This document shows, in pieces, positions 33,106-45,864 of a stretch of DNA of 64,000 bases. Position 1 is the first letter of the stretch, and the number at the start of each line of letters is the position of its first letter. Below the pieces are notes generated by a model. That model searched no databases. It was given only the letters and a program-made list of their open reading frames with translations, and had not been told where the DNA came from. This DNA comes from Diplolepis rosae. Lineage: Eukaryota > Arthropoda > Insecta > Hymenoptera > Diplolepididae. A program made the translations under genes and the position numbers. The DNA lies in NCBI GenBank assembly GCA_030998225.1, contig JAPYXD010000555.1:2480001-2544000 (forward strand), written 5' to 3'.

Positions 33106-33545
33106 CTTTATTGAAAACTAGAAGATTAGTGGGAAGCGAGTGCCCGGCTTACCGTTGGGACATCTATATTTAATTATTTCGTTTTGCTAAGTCGGTGACG
33201 AGAGGTTGCGAAAGTTAAGGCGAGAAAGGGGATCAGTAAGAGGGGTTAGGGGACAGTACTCACTGCGCGGCGAGGATAATCTAAATAGTGAAGTGCTGTG
33301 GCGGAGGGAAAAGGTAGAAATGTCCTTAAAGTCAAGGTGGTGAAGTTACCTCTCAAAGGGCCCATTTAATTGCAGTCGCTCGCGGCAGATACCAAAGTTC
33401 GTTTAATTAACGAAATAATGACGCAATGTCGCTGCCTCACTCATCCGCTCATTCGTCCACGGCAGTCGACTCGCTTTTGCAGCCTTTACTTTACAAACTT
33501 CACCCTCAGATAGCACTTTCGACTTTCTGAGGTCGGAGCTAAAAT
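33106..33545. other. GC-richer unique block, possible conserved intronic element
   Basis: Contains GGGCCCATTTAATTGCAGTC and TTCGTTTAATTAACGAAATA (33360-33415), with homeodomain-type TAATT cores, in a block clearly less AT-rich than its surroundings. No repeat copy and no open frame with splice sites. A regulatory role is inferred from composition only. Confidence 0.3.
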
Positions 33546-34379
33546 TGATTTCTTTCTCGATGATACCATCTTCTTTAATCCTTCCTTACTTGTTTGGTTC
33601 GAAATTTGCGACCAAGCTCTTTTTCTCTTATCAAGTGCACGAGTAACATTAAGCTGTTTAGTTTTTTTTTTTTGTAAAAATCGGCACATTAAATTTAAGA
33701 ATTTTTAAATAACAAAATAAAGATTCTAGTTTGTTAGAAACGAACCGATTGCAATTTAAAGTATCATAAGAATATAAATAACTTTTAAATTATAGAAAGA
33801 ACTGTTTTGACGTCATTTTTTCATCAATCCAATTTGAAGAACTTATTAGTTAATATTATGTTTACCCAAACCTGTGTTAGAAGTGACTCAGATCTAGTGA
33901 TAGCAAAATGATAAATTTTGAGAATTAGAGGTCGATTTTAATTTCTCGAAAATGCACGTATTAAACAAATTGTCTGAGAATGGACGAAAACGACGTCTGA
34001 GTACTTAGATTGTACCTCCATTAGAAATTCATCCCGTACATAGCCCAAAGTGGGTTCTCACGTACGCTCCCACCACTACACATACATACAATACATATAT
34101 GTATATTCTTGTTTAATGGTACGCTTTGACTAGCCATCTGCTTGTACTCGCCTCCCTTCTGAAAGTGCGATACAGAATCTCTTTACTTTCAGGGGAAATG
34201 GAGCAAGAGGAAAAAAGAGTGACAGAAAGGAAAAAAAGACTCGGCGAAAGATGAACGAACAAAGTAATGTATCACGAAAAAAACAAAGTATAATACAAAA
34301 ACAATTCAAAGCATAACAATATATTGAGATCGATTGTATATATATATTTATATATATACACAAATATACAAATATCAAG
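33546..34379. other. unique sequence, no gene seen
   Basis: Short ACATACATA and TATATA runs near 34080 and 34330. Nothing else recognised. Confidence 0.35.
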
Positions 34380-34470
34380 GGGCCGTCCACAAATCTCGTG
34401 ACGCTAAAAATTGTCAAAATGGACCCCCCACCCTCATCATTACTATTGGAAAGGGAAAACACCACACAGT
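34380..34470 (+). repeat. GGGGCCGTCC repeat, deletion copy
   Basis: GGGGCCGTCCACAAATCTCG then TGACGCTAAAAATTGTCAAA, C-rich run, then GGAAAGGGAAAACACCACAC. The fuller opposite-strand copy at 41394-41585 keeps about 100 bp that is missing here. Homology continues past both into ACAAACAT. Confidence 0.7.
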
Positions 34471-35784
34471 TTTAAAAATATAATTCTACAAACATGTTTA
34501 TTTAATTTTTTACTTACGTCAGCTTTTTCGCACCTTATTTGAATGACCAGTATGAACTAAGCGCTGGTAAAAAATCAAAAGAGTAGTTCAATAATTAAAA
34601 ATAAAATTAATATCCAAAATGCATCTAATGTATTGAAAATTAGAAAAACTATACACACATCGTCGAAATTCTTAATGTACTACGCTGTTTCTCTTAAGAA
34701 AATTTTGCATAAATTCAATCATTCGCAGTTTCAGTTGATGTATGTTTGAATGAGGGGCGATTTGAAATTCAGCTTCACGAAATTTATGGACAACTCCCAA
34801 TTGAATCTTAGACTTAGAAACACTATTTGCTATTTTTATCAAGAATTTTTTTTGTTGGCTTTCTTAATTTTTATTTCATCTTATAATTTTTTATTATTTT
34901 CTTCATAAGGAATTAAAAAAAAGAATGTGACAATTAAAACATTTTCCGCAACTGATTGAAATGGGTAAGGGGTCACTTTGTTATAATTTAATACGGATGT
35001 GCTCATGTGTTTTTAATCACGTTTCTAATAACAGTACCATGCGGATCACAGGTTTAAAATTGATGCATATACGTTCTACGATAAATTTGAAAGCATTTGC
35101 AACAGACTTTCTATCTCCCTCTAGTGGACACATGATTTTGTAAATTATTTGCACGCCTAACTGAAAAATTGTTTTTGTAGTATACATCCATTGACGGTAA
35201 CGGCTTTTCTGCTTTTATTGCTTTAACAGGATGTACTATTTCGTTTTTAAAATTCCTTCAATTAATGCTACCCTGAATGAAAAAATCTAAAAATTTATCA
35301 AATCTGCGAAGTCATAAAATATTTTAAAATAAATTTAATACAGTCACATTTTCTCTAATAATAAGTGTTATTCGCGTTTGATTGAACCATTCAGAGCACT
35401 TTCATTCTTTAGCAATATAAGCATAAAGTACTCTGTACTAAAAGCACAAACTATTGTAGCATGTATGGAGAAAATAAAGCACACGAGATGAGGTGATAAC
35501 GAGACTGACATCCATTCTTTCGCGTTTTTTGTCTCATAAGTCCTCGTGATCTCGGTCATAAAAGAAATTCAAACGTTTTACACTGTGTAGGAACAATAGC
35601 GATTTGTTGGCGCTTCAAGAAGTACCTCTATAAGTCTGTACTTTTCCCACACGCGATAAGGAAGGAAGCCTTCAACTTTCCCTTTTCTAGTATATCTTCC
35701 ACCTCAAAACCTCTCATTCAGAAACAATAAATGCCCAAGTGAAAAAATTTCATATCATTAATTTATAGTCTATTCTATGAAAAT
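34471..35784. other. AT-rich unique sequence
   Basis: No gene or repeat terminus recognised. Confidence 0.35.
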
Positions 35785-35921
35785 CTTATGAAAAATTGAG
35801 TTGGTTTCATTTATACACCAAATTTTTTCTACAAAAAGTGTTTTTTACAGAAAATACAAAGATTTAGTTTAATCGGGAACCAAAAAACGGAAGATATTTT
35901 CCGCTTTTGGTTTCTAATTAA

Positions 35922-36954
35922 CCCTTTGCGGCACAGTGGCATCACCTGATGCCACTTATTTTTTTACAAATTTTCGTGATTTAAATGTAATTTTGATCGG
36001 ATTATCCAACTGTTTTTTGTTATTTTACGATCCTAGGATGTTATCGAATATAAATTCACGTTTAAAAGTACCAGATTTTGTAAAAATTTGTCAATTTTAA
36101 TAAACAAATTCAGAAAAAAACCCTTTTTCTGAAAAGAATTCATTATTTGAGTAACTTTTAGGAATTTTTTTACGAAAATTTATGTACCATGGTTTTTGAG
36201 ATCGCTGATCACGAATCTAGTCTCAGATTTTGATAATTCAAAATAGCGGATCCAATATGGCGTCCATAAATTGAAATATTATTGGATTTTTATGAAAATT
36301 GCATTATGATATTTTCGAGGTCGCTGATTACGAATCTAAATTCAGATTTTGGAAATTCAAAATGGCAGCTCCAATATGGTGGCCAAAATAATACTTTTTT
36401 AATTAATATTTTCGAAAAAATCTCTTGACTTTGCTTATTTCCGATTGTACCTCAATAACCTGCACTTTTTAGAATCCCTTTATTGTTACTTCCACCATCT
36501 GGAACCTTCCCATTTGAATTTTTGAAATTATGGTTCAAGTTTATAATCAGCAATTTCAAAAATGTTACAATAATATTTCATTGTTAGACGCCACCTTAGA
36601 TCTACCATTCCCAAATTCTGAGTTCAGATTCGTGATCAGCGACACCGAAAAACCCTCTATACCAATTTTCAAAAACAAATTTTAAAAAATTTAAGATTTT
36701 GGCCACCATCTTGGATCCGACATTTTGAATTTCCCAAATCTGAGTTCAGATTTGTAATTAGTGACCTCAAAAACCCCTGTATACCAATTTTCAAAAACAA
36801 ATTCAAAAAAATGTAATATTATGACCGCCAACTTGGAGCCGCCATTTTGAATTTCGAAAATCTGAGTTCAGATTTGTAATCAGCGACCCCAAAAACCCTT
36901 ATGTAACAATTATCATAAGAATTCGTTCCCCTAAAAAATGTATGCCGCAAAGGG
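35922..36954. mobile_element. piggyBac-type MITE with TTAA flanks
   Basis: Ends CCCTTTGCGGCA (left) and its complement (right, TGCCGCAAAGGG) lie inside TTAA at 35918-35921 and 36955-36958. CCCTTT ends with TTAA targets are typical of piggyBac relatives. The interior is a set of facing blocks around AATCTGAGTTCAGATTTGTA and ATTTTGAATTTC, each repeated three or four times in both orientations. 1033 bp, no transposase. Confidence 0.85.
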
Positions 36955-37013
36955 TTAAAACAGATCTTTATATTTATTGTAAAAAACACTTTCTGTAGAA
37001 AAAATGTTGTGTA

Positions 37014-37943
37014 CACTGAGAAAAATCCTATTAGTTGTGCTGACTAAAATATCACAACTATTTATTTTTAGTAAGCAGTACTAAAAATTTTGTAAAACTT
37101 ACCAATGCTCAAAAGTCCATGGAACTAAATATGCTACTAATTTTATTTGTAAAATTGATCAAATTCATTTATTTTGAGAAATGTAAATATTTTATTTCCA
37201 TATGCAATATTTCGTGTGTAAACATGACTTGCAATTCTTTGGTAATAGTAAACTTCAAGAACATACATAGATTGATCTCTTAAAATTTTGCTTTGTTCTT
37301 CATCAAAATGAGGAATTAAATCATGGTAATTTTAAAGTATAATTGTAAACTGTTGTGCAGTTTTTGATGAAAAACATGTCAACAATTAACATCCTTTGTT
37401 ACATTTTGAAAAAAAATAATTAAAAAAGTTTTTCTCCTGAACAATTCTAACCTAAGAAAGTTTCCATCGACATTAAGAGAAATAAAATATAGATAGAATG
37501 ATAAATTTAACATTTTTTTCAATGTTGCAATTACTATTTTAATCATGTACGGATAAAAAAATTAATCAGTTTCTAATTAAGATATTGGAATAATTTTTAA
37601 TACAACTTTTCTCTGTTATGTCGAAAAAATATATATTTTTGTAATAACTAAACTGGACAAATAGTAATAGCAATTAACGCAATTAGTAAGTTTTACAAAA
37701 ACGTATTAGTAACATTTATTATAAGCTCGATACAATGTGGGAATGCATGAAAATAGTTCCGGCTACAAAATGGACCGACTAATCGGATTTTGTAAGTTTT
37801 ACTAAAAATTGAAATCATTGCTACTCAGTTAATCTAGCTGTGAGAACTAAGGGGTGCTTTGATGATACAGAGTAAAAAACATACTTGTGACCCTTTTTTA
37901 CAAAAAAAAAATGGGTAACCACGACTAATACTTTCTCTCAGTG
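37014..37943. mobile_element. CACTGAGAGAAAT MITE, copy 2
   Basis: Flanked by TA on both sides (37012-37013 and 37944-37945). It is collinear with copy 1 at 6830-8313 but lacks the GGGGCGTTC insertion and a little neighbouring sequence. Confidence 0.85.
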
Positions 37944-37990
37944 TATAAATGTAACCAACTCGTAAAATTTACTTTTTGAATTTAAATGAA

Positions 37991-38793
37991 TGATTTTAGG
38001 CTTTTCTACCAGTAGAATCAGTGGCAAATTTTTTATTTATTTTCGAATTCATTATTAACTTTATGAGCCCTAATTAAATTCTATTGTATGTTTCTCATAA
38101 ACTACGTCTTTCTAAAATGAAAGCTTTCGAGAAAATAATTTAATAAACAATACATTCGAAATAAAGTAAATTAAAAACTTGAAGAAATTCCAATGGAGAT
38201 AATTACATTTGTTTTCTCTTTGAAGTTAAGTAGAATTGATATTCTAGTTAATACTAATAAATTAATCAGTCATATATATCTTACAACTATATTTGATTGA
38301 ATTGTTAATTAAAGCGTCTTGGAATAATTCTTAGCACTAGTTTGAATTGCATTAAAACGGTTTGGTATGATATCTCAAGAGAATAAACGCCCCGTCCTGC
38401 GAAAGATGTGTAAGAAGAAGCAACGGGATTTGGTATAGAAAAATGAGCTTTCGTTCCTGGAGATAATCGAGAGCTTTTTAGAATGCTTGAATGGCTTTGT
38501 CGTAATGCACTCCCGCAAGTTGATCTGTAAAGTCAGAATATTAGTGGAACGAACATTTTTCCTGGGATCTCAGTATTATCATTAGAATGATTTTCACTTT
38601 GCATTGCTTTAAAGTGCTAGAAAAAATCTTTTGTGGTGTGAAATTCAATTTGTTTTCTTCATATTGACATTAGAAGCCAATTCACTCATAAAATATAATA
38701 ATAGGATCATAATATAATAGAATCATAATAAATAGGATCACATGAGAGATAACAGTAATTACACAAACATTTAGATTGCTTAATAAACGTTAT

Positions 38794-38831
<38 letters not shown>

Positions 38832-41161
38832 TAGTAGTATTCTGATTATAAAATTATTAATTTTTCAATTTAAAAAATTAATAATGTGAAACTTTAAAAT
38901 TTGCAATTGTATATAAATATATTTCTTCGCTACTCTTCGCCAGCGCAGAAGAGAAGTTTATAATCACCAAGCATGGATACAATATACTTCAATGAAGAGA
39001 TTCAAAATTCTCTCGCTCGCATTAATTCGCTACTGCTTTCAGAGAATTTAATCTAGTAGCTGCATATCATAACGACGTATCCTGATAATCATCTTTTAGG
39101 AGAATAGCTTGCGCGCATAGAACCGAGCATGTTGAAATCTGATAATTTCATTTTCCCTGGTTTTTTACTTCCCCATTTTACTCATATTACCTTTTATTTT
39201 AATGCCTTGTCAGCAACTGGATTTATCTTGAATGTACTAAAATTAAATTTTGATATTTTTCAACGTAATGCATTATAAAATTTTTTATTTAACCGGTAAG
39301 AACCTTTCATGCCCGACTTTTTAATTTAACTAATTATTTCAGAGTGCAATTTTTTTTCGTACGATTGTGTACTTTTATTACTTTTTGAATTATAAGACAA
39401 ATTACTTTTGTCCCGATTATCTTTTTTTTTTGGCACATGTCAATGGATAGAGGTAGTATTAAATCTAGCGCGAATTTCTGAGTTTGCATACTCGTTCTGG
39501 GTAACACGAAACTTTAAATTTAATTATCCATGTTTCCGTAACTATGTGCACAGGATTCAAGGAGTACAGTTCGTTTAATTTTAGCGACCAAGGGCTTGTT
39601 TTGTTTCTCTATTATCAAATTTGCCGCTTGTCAATTCGAATGAAAGTTTGTTTTGAATGAGAATATTACCTATACTTGTTTCAGGTAAAAGCTATTTTCA
39701 CAAACGTGATTCAAATTAATCATTGCTAAATAAACTGATACATTGAAAATGACAAATATTTTTAGATGAAGTTTCTAAAAATGCATTGCAATTAGAATTA
39801 TTCAGTAATTTATTTAAAATTTCGAAAAATTCTTACACTTCAGGTTTTTTGTTTGGCTTGAAAGCTCTTTCTCTCTTGCATGCACAGAAGTCGACCACTA
39901 TTTGAGAGCTTATCTGATCTTTCTTTCGTAGACTTTGGTTTTATTTTCTGGGTGAGAAAATAAGTTTAAGGAGAAGGAGGAGTTTACTGAAAACCTGTTT
40001 CCATGGGAGCGTACGCGAGGTGCTCCTTAAGCTACTTATTTTCCTCCGCAAGTCGTCTGTACACCCTGTGGTCGATTCAAGACGTAAACTTGCTATTTCC
40101 AATTCAAACGACATTTTCCACTCAGCCACTTCCCTCTCCCTCTTGCTCAGTATTTAAGTCTGAGTGGTCAACATCGCAGAAACTTACAATCAAATAAGAG
40201 ATAACATTTTCCATGGTGAAAAATTTCTTTACTTATTCAGGTGAAAAAAGTAATAAATATACTTGAGCATTAATTTTTTTAAATTATCCTTATTATTGAA
40301 ATTATTATTTTATCAAGTCATGGTTTTCTTAATTAAGCATGGTATTTAAATGAGAATCTAAAAAAATCATTCAGATTATTAATTTTAAAACAAAAATCTG
40401 CACGTTTATCTAGTTTTTAGACTAAACAATGTTTAAAAACTTTTGAAAGTAAATAAATTGATAAGTAAGAAGGCAAATAAAACATATTTAACAAGTATAG
40501 CAACTTTGGGCCATAAAATAAATTTATAGTCAAACGTAATTGGTAAAAGTCGAGATAACTCGACTGATTAGGATATGAGAGCGACCGGAAATTTATTTGA
40601 TTCATCTTTCGAGTTTCAAGCAGAGTATAGCGGCGACGCTAAATTTCATTCATTATAAATAACAAATTTTAAAGATAAATCGTTTGTGAGTAGTATAGCC
40701 GAACAAAATGTAATATGCAAATAAACTTTTTGAAACAAACTTCGTTTGTAGGTAGACAACACCTTTTTTAAAACTGTTTCTTCTCATTTTTATTTTTTTC
40801 TCTTTTTTGTATGCAATGAGTACGGTTTCAGGCAAAAGGTTCATGTTTATGGAGAATGTGTTTCCTGCACAAAATAGCTATTTTCGCGATGTGCCAACGA
40901 TTTATTGCGTTGATTCGCAATTGATAATGTACCGGGATTACATTCCCCGTTTCAAGAGAAGGATGTAAAGAAATATAATTACAATCTTTGAATAAAATCT
41001 GCCTAATGATAATTTTTTATTTTTTTATTTACAAGCTTTTGTTTATTTAATTAAGAATCATATTCTAATTTGAGATACTAAAAATGACGAGTCGCGACAA
41101 GGACTGAGGCACGTGACACGAACGGTATTTTTTGTTCACTGTATACCGACAGTTACCCGAG
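37991..41161. other. mostly unique sequence with one microsatellite
   Basis: (ATT)12 lies at 38796-38831. GC-richer patches at 38390-38540 and 39940-40170 were inspected for exons; neither has convincing splice sites on both sides. Confidence 0.4.
38796..38831. repeat. (ATT)12 microsatellite
   Basis: Uninterrupted trinucleotide run. Confidence 0.95.
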
Positions 41162-41301
41162 TCGGTGTCGTTTTGAGTGCGGAAGGTTTATTTTTCCGCA
41201 CTAGTGCGCTAAAATTTTAAGTGTGCAGAAAATTTAAACAAACTTAAAATTTTACCTCACTAGTGCGGGAAAATCAATTTTCCGTACGCAAAACGACACC
41301 G
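41162..41301. mobile_element. 140-bp hairpin MITE, CGGTGTCGTTTTG ends
   Basis: The arms CGGTGTCGTTTTGAGTGCGG and (complement) CGGTGTCGTTTTGCGTACGG continue through CCGCACTAGTGCG-like and TAAAATTTTAAGT blocks. The entire element folds into one imperfect stem. Confidence 0.8.
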
Positions 41302-41393
41302 ATAATATCTTTATACATATTTTGCTTTATGTTGTGTTACTGCGATGATGGCCGCCTGCATTAATATTACCATTGTATGTAAAAAATTGAATA

Positions 41394-41585
41394 TATGTTT
41401 GTACAATTATATTTAAAAAGCTGTGTGGTGTTTTCCCTTTTCAATAGTAACGGAGGAGGGGGGGGGGGATTACAATTCGTCACATGACCCCTCAGGGGGC
41501 TCTTCGCGTCGTCACATTCTGTCACGAGGGGGAGGGGGGCCAATTTTGACCATTTTTAGCGTCACGAGATTTGTGGACGGCCCCA
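41394..41585 (-). repeat. GGGGCCGTCC repeat, fuller copy
   Basis: On the minus strand GGGGCCGTCCACAAATCTCG then TGACGCTAAAAATGGTCAAA leads to C-rich runs (11 G on plus at 41458-41468) and GGGAAAACACCACACAGC. Same family as 34380-34470. Confidence 0.7.
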
Positions 41586-42261
41586 TAGAAGATAATTCTG
41601 CTATTGCATTTGAACTGCTAAATCTATAGTCGTAAAATATTTTCTTGTAAAGATGCTAAAAAATGATAGTGAAATAAGTATGAGTTTTGGCTTTTAAAAT
41701 ACATTTGTGGTAGCCGTTGCAATAACCTTTGTCTGAAATAACAACTATCCCCTCAGTTAGAATGGCACCTCCACGATAGGAATAATCAGTTATGACTTAT
41801 TTTTTTCTCCGTTATGTTTGCACGCCTATTAAAGCCACAATTCAGAATGAGCACCTCTGATTAGAAAGCAGAGGGTGTGGCTTGACGACAATACTGTCTG
41901 GCTGTTAACATCTCGGTTCACCCTCTCGAGAATCCCCTTCTGGGCACTTTCCTTTATAACGTAACCATCCCCCATCGCAACTTCCCTCTTCACCATCTTA
42001 TTCCATTTTTACCATCAACTCTTTCTTCTCACTTGTGCGTCACACGTTCAACAGAACTTAACCACATACATTTATACCTATCAAATTTTATACTAAAAAT
42101 GTATACATCGTCACAAAAACGTGAACTTGGTACGTTAATAACTTATCTAAAATTGGGCTGAAGTTTGTGACGTCTCGTGTGACGAATTTTTTGTTTTTTT
42201 TTTGTCGTATGATTTTCAAAACAATCAAAAATACGCAAAATAGTGATTTTTTCAACTAAAG

Positions 42262-42975
42262 CAAAACGTTTATGGACAAACTCGTCAAATTGTCTCGTAA
42301 ACTAAAAAAGAGACATATATATGAACTACGGATTTTGATTGCAGTTACATAGTGCTACATTGAAAAAAAATATAAATTAAAAATTTAGTTTGCGGAGAGA
42401 AACCAAAATTAGCAAAGTTTGACCAAAGGAAGCCATTTATGGACGAACTCGTTGAATTATCTCACAAACCAAAAAAGAGACATATATATGAACTACGGTT
42501 TTTGATTGCAGTTACACAGTGCTACATTAAAAAAAAAATAAATTAAAAATTGAGTTTGCGGAGCGAAACCAAAGTTAACAAAGTTTGACTATGTGACTGT
42601 AATCGAAAATCGAAGTTCATATATATGTCACTTTTTCAGTTTACGAGATAATTTGACAAGTTCGTCCATAAATGGTTTTTTTGAGCCAAACTCTGCTAAT
42701 TTTGGTTTCGCTCCGTAAACACATTGTCTAATTTATGTTTTTCTTAAAGTAGCACTATGTGACCGCAGTCAAAAACCGTAGTTCATATATATGTCTCTTT
42801 TTTAGTTTACGAGACAATTTGACGAGTTCGTCCATAAACGTTTTGCTTTAGTTAAAACCAATTTTGGTTTCGCTCCGCAAACTCAATTTAAAAATTTTTT
42901 TTTAATGTCCCATTATATGACTACAATCGAAAACCGAAGTCCAAATATGTGTCTCTTTTTTAGTTTACGAGATAT
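42262..42975. repeat. complex array: two direct and three inverted units
   Basis: The unit (about 150-190 bp) runs TTTATGGACAAACTCGTCAA, AAGAGACATATATATGAACT, TGATTGCAGTTACATAGTGC, TTTGCGGAGNGAAACCAAA. Two forward units start near 42270 and 42437. Three complementary units end near 42670, 42840 and 42975. Divergence is moderate. No frame spans the array. Confidence 0.85.
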
Positions 42976-43698
42976 TTCTTACATGTTTGATACTTTGTCA
43001 ACGTTTGATTGTAAGTTGTTTTCGAAATGGTGTGAAATGCTTACACTGTTAAAAATTGACGAAGTATATAGCTGATATACTTCTGTAGACTCTAGATTTC
43101 AAAGATAATTTTCGGATTTTCTGAATAAAAATTAATTATGTAGTTTTAAGTGCAAGCCCATTTTTAAATCTGAACTGAGTTTTTTCCACTTTATATGGTA
43201 AACCGTATTCAACTTTAGAGAGTGACAGTTGGACAGATTTTATCCTGAGTAACGTTAACTACACTTTTTAACAGTTTAGATCATGAGCTAAAGTTGAGTA
43301 TTTTATTTTAAGAGTTATCCTTGTCGCTTCCGTTAAAAAGTTTGTTTTGGAATGGCAACTAACAGTATTATGGAAAGGAAATTTTTTACTAGTTTTCTGA
43401 CAAAGAATCTGTCTTTCAAATGCCTCCCATGAGTTTTTGGATACTCTGTATAATGCATGGTTAAGAGCATATCAATGCAGGCATTTATTATTCAAAATAT
43501 AAATTTTCTAACACCCTACATATCCCTTATAGACCATAAAAAATCACTCCCGAGTATTCTATAAACCCCATTTATTTTTATCAAAGTTTCCAAAGTTTCT
43601 TGTCAAGAAAAATTTTTCCGATTCACTTTGAAAATCTAGAAAAAGTGCATAGATATTTTTTTTATAAGTTATTGCGAAATATATTCAAGATAATTATA
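42976..43698. other. unique sequence
   Basis: TACACTGTTAAAAATTGACG near 43038 and its loose complement ACTTTTTAACAGTTTAGATC near 43262 may bound a decayed element. No gene seen. Confidence 0.3.
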
Positions 43699-43895
43699 AG
43701 GCCGTATGGTAGACTCTGACTTTACTAATTATATATGATCGCTTTATAATTAAAATAATAATTTTAAAAAAATTTCCTGAAAAGACAGTAATTTTCCAGT
43801 AATGCTGTCTTCTTCGGAAAATTTTTTAAAATTATTATTTTATTAATAAAGCGGTCGTATATAATTGGCAATGACAGACCTTACCACACGGCCTT
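43699..43895. mobile_element. 197-bp hairpin MITE, AAGGCCGT ends
   Basis: The left arm AAGGCCGTATGGTAGACTCT and complement of the right arm AAGGCCGTGTGGTAAGGTCT continue together through ATTATATATGATCGCTTTAT, so the element is almost entirely a stem. AT-rich loop with CTGTCTTCTTCGG. Confidence 0.8.
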
Positions 43896-44557
43896 AAGGA
43901 ATTTTTATTTTCTTCTTGGAAAATTTTCAGGTGTTTTCCGTAGGATTTAAGTAAAAAGGAGCAGTGGAATTTGTTATTGAGACAACAGGTGACAGATATA
44001 CAAAAAGACATTAAAATTTGATGGTACATTGACACTGTAAGGCGATGTTGAACACAAGGATGTGCTTTTTCTGTCTATTTCAATTCTCTTTAGAGGAGCT
44101 TAATGCATTTTTGAAGGTCGAAACGTCATAAAAGCGAGCTTTTACAATAAACCTCAACACGCTGACGGAAGCATTTGTTTGTCGTCTCTCTAGTACATTT
44201 CATACTGAATGCCACATACCTAGATACAATATGGACAAAGGTTGAAACATTAAATTCCAAATATACTCATACCAACCACACTGTCGTTTGTTTATTTCCT
44301 CCGAATAAATGCTGAATACTCGTGCTTACTCAACACTCGTTTCTTTGTCACCGACGAGCTCAAATTTACTGCATATGAACATCAACCCACATAATTAAGA
44401 TTCCAGAGTATCAAAAATTGCAGAGGAAAATAAACCATTTCAAATAAAGCCTGGTATGATTTAAAATAATTTGGTTGCAATGAAATTACTTTTTTTTTTC
44501 AAAAGAATAACAAATATTTTATTTATATCCTATTTTTATCAAAAAGACAATTGTTAA
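43896..44557. other. unique sequence
   Basis: AAAGCGAGCTTTTACAATAA near 44130 recalls conserved insect repeats, but I see no ends. No gene. Confidence 0.3.
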
Positions 44558-45221
44558 GGTAGTTCGTTCACGAAAATTAGACTCGAGGCAAGAATAGATA
44601 ATTTTGCTTTCAAGAATAGCAATATTATTATTGAAGGGCTAATTTTAAAGAGAAAAGATTATTCTTCATGAAAAAAATTTGAAATACGAAAAAATATTTT
44701 TTTTAATCAATTTTTTTTTGCCCAAACTTATTTTCTTATCGCTTCAAGCCAAATTTTTAAAAATGATTCGATTCTAATAAATCACGCTTCATTTTTTAGG
44801 AAAAAGATTCTATATAACATGACCGTTTCCTATTTTTGAAATTGAATTAATTATCATCTAATACAGCAATTTAATTATAAAAATTTTGTTTTCAAAAATC
44901 GTTTTTTTTATAATTTCAGCTATTAAAGAATTCATTTTCAAACATTGGAAAAGGTCAAGTTGTAGAGAATCTTTTTCCTAAAAAAATAAATCGTAATTTA
45001 TTAGAATCGCATCATTTTTAAAAATTTGGCTTGAAGCGATAAGAAAATAAGTTCAGGCAAAAATAAAATTGATTATTAAAATTATTTTTTTGTGTTTCAA
45101 ATTTTTTTCATGTAAAATAATCTTTTCTCTTTCAAAGTAGCCCTTCAATAATAATATTGCTATTCTTGAAAGCAAAATTATCTATTTTTGCCTCAGGTCT
45201 AATTTTCGTGATCGAACTACC
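44558..45221. mobile_element. TTAA foldback element, complete 664-bp palindrome
   Basis: Lies between TTAA at 44554-44557 and 45222-45225. Ends GGTAGTTCGTTCACGAAAAT and, as complement, GGTAGTTCGATCACGAAAAT. The arms stay complementary through GCTTTCAAGAATAGCAATAT and TTATCGCTTCAAGCCAAATT to a turn near 44890. No frame. This and 20033-20701 are the cleanest copies. Confidence 0.9.
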
Positions 45222-45864
45222 TTAAAAGCTCTTCAAAAGGGCAGATTTAATTTCAATCTTGGCCAAAAATATCTAACGTAAATCAATTTTTAAAATGTTT
45301 AAATCAACAGAAAGATCCATAAGCTTTCGTACCAATTTTGATCTTTTATCTAATTTTGATTGCTTGCGTTTCACAAACAATGAAAACGGTTTAGGAGAAA
45401 ATATCTCGACGATTCGTGTAGCAAATTTAATATCGATATTTGGCTCGACGAAGTGCTAGTTTTCTCTCTTCAGGATTTAAAAAGGTCAGGGAAGACTTGG
45501 ACTTCCATTGAAGCACAAAACGAGAAAAGAGAGAGAACATTCTCGAAGGACGAAGAACTTTAGAAAAAAGCATATGACCATAATCAAGTCTGCCGAAGGA
45601 ATTTATCATGGACGCAATCTCTTCAAATCACAACTCGTGCTGATGTAGGGCTAGCGTGTGATAAATTCATACTTTCCTTGATTAAAAATAAAAGTATGTC
45701 AGCTTTCAAATAATTTGCACCAATTTATACCAATTTAATAAATATATATTTTTATATTAATTGCGTCCTTTATTCTTACCAAGCTTCAAATAACTACCAA
45801 AATATAATTAATTTTCAATTTAATGAATTTGAAATCTTTCGGTGGAAAAAGAGATGATTTCTAA

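Larger units (their letters stand above)
35785..37990. mobile_element. outer inverted-repeat element hosting two MITEs
   Basis: The left arm GAGTTGGTTTCATTTATACA then CCAAATTTTTTCTACA...AGTGTTTTTTACA matches, as complement, the sequence on both sides of 37014-37943. Its right arm was therefore split by that insertion at TA. A small inner hairpin, AACCAAAAAACGGAAGATAT to CTTTTGGTT, lies at 35879-35914. Outer ends are approximate. Confidence 0.55.

Noticed and set aside
34130..34465. 111-codon minus-strand frame with hydrophobic runs
   Set aside because: AT-rich low-complexity (TATATA, AAAAAG) and overlaps the GGGGCCGTCC repeat; the hydrophobic residues follow from T-rich codons.
39941..40175. 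Minus-strand frame with a coiled-coil-like stretch (SFELEIASLRLESTTGC then TDDLRRKISSLRST) as a possible exon
   Set aside because: No usable acceptor: the reading frame meets TAA just upstream with no CAG/TAG between, and the only downstream donor (ACAG GTTTTC) is poor. Not recognised as any family.
42262..42975. CRISPR-like array
   Set aside because: Eukaryotic context, units too long, orientation changes, no spacers; a transposon-type repeat.
45427..45609. 60-codon minus frame, LDYGHMLFSKVLRPSRMF
   Set aside because: No family recognised, short, no splice context.
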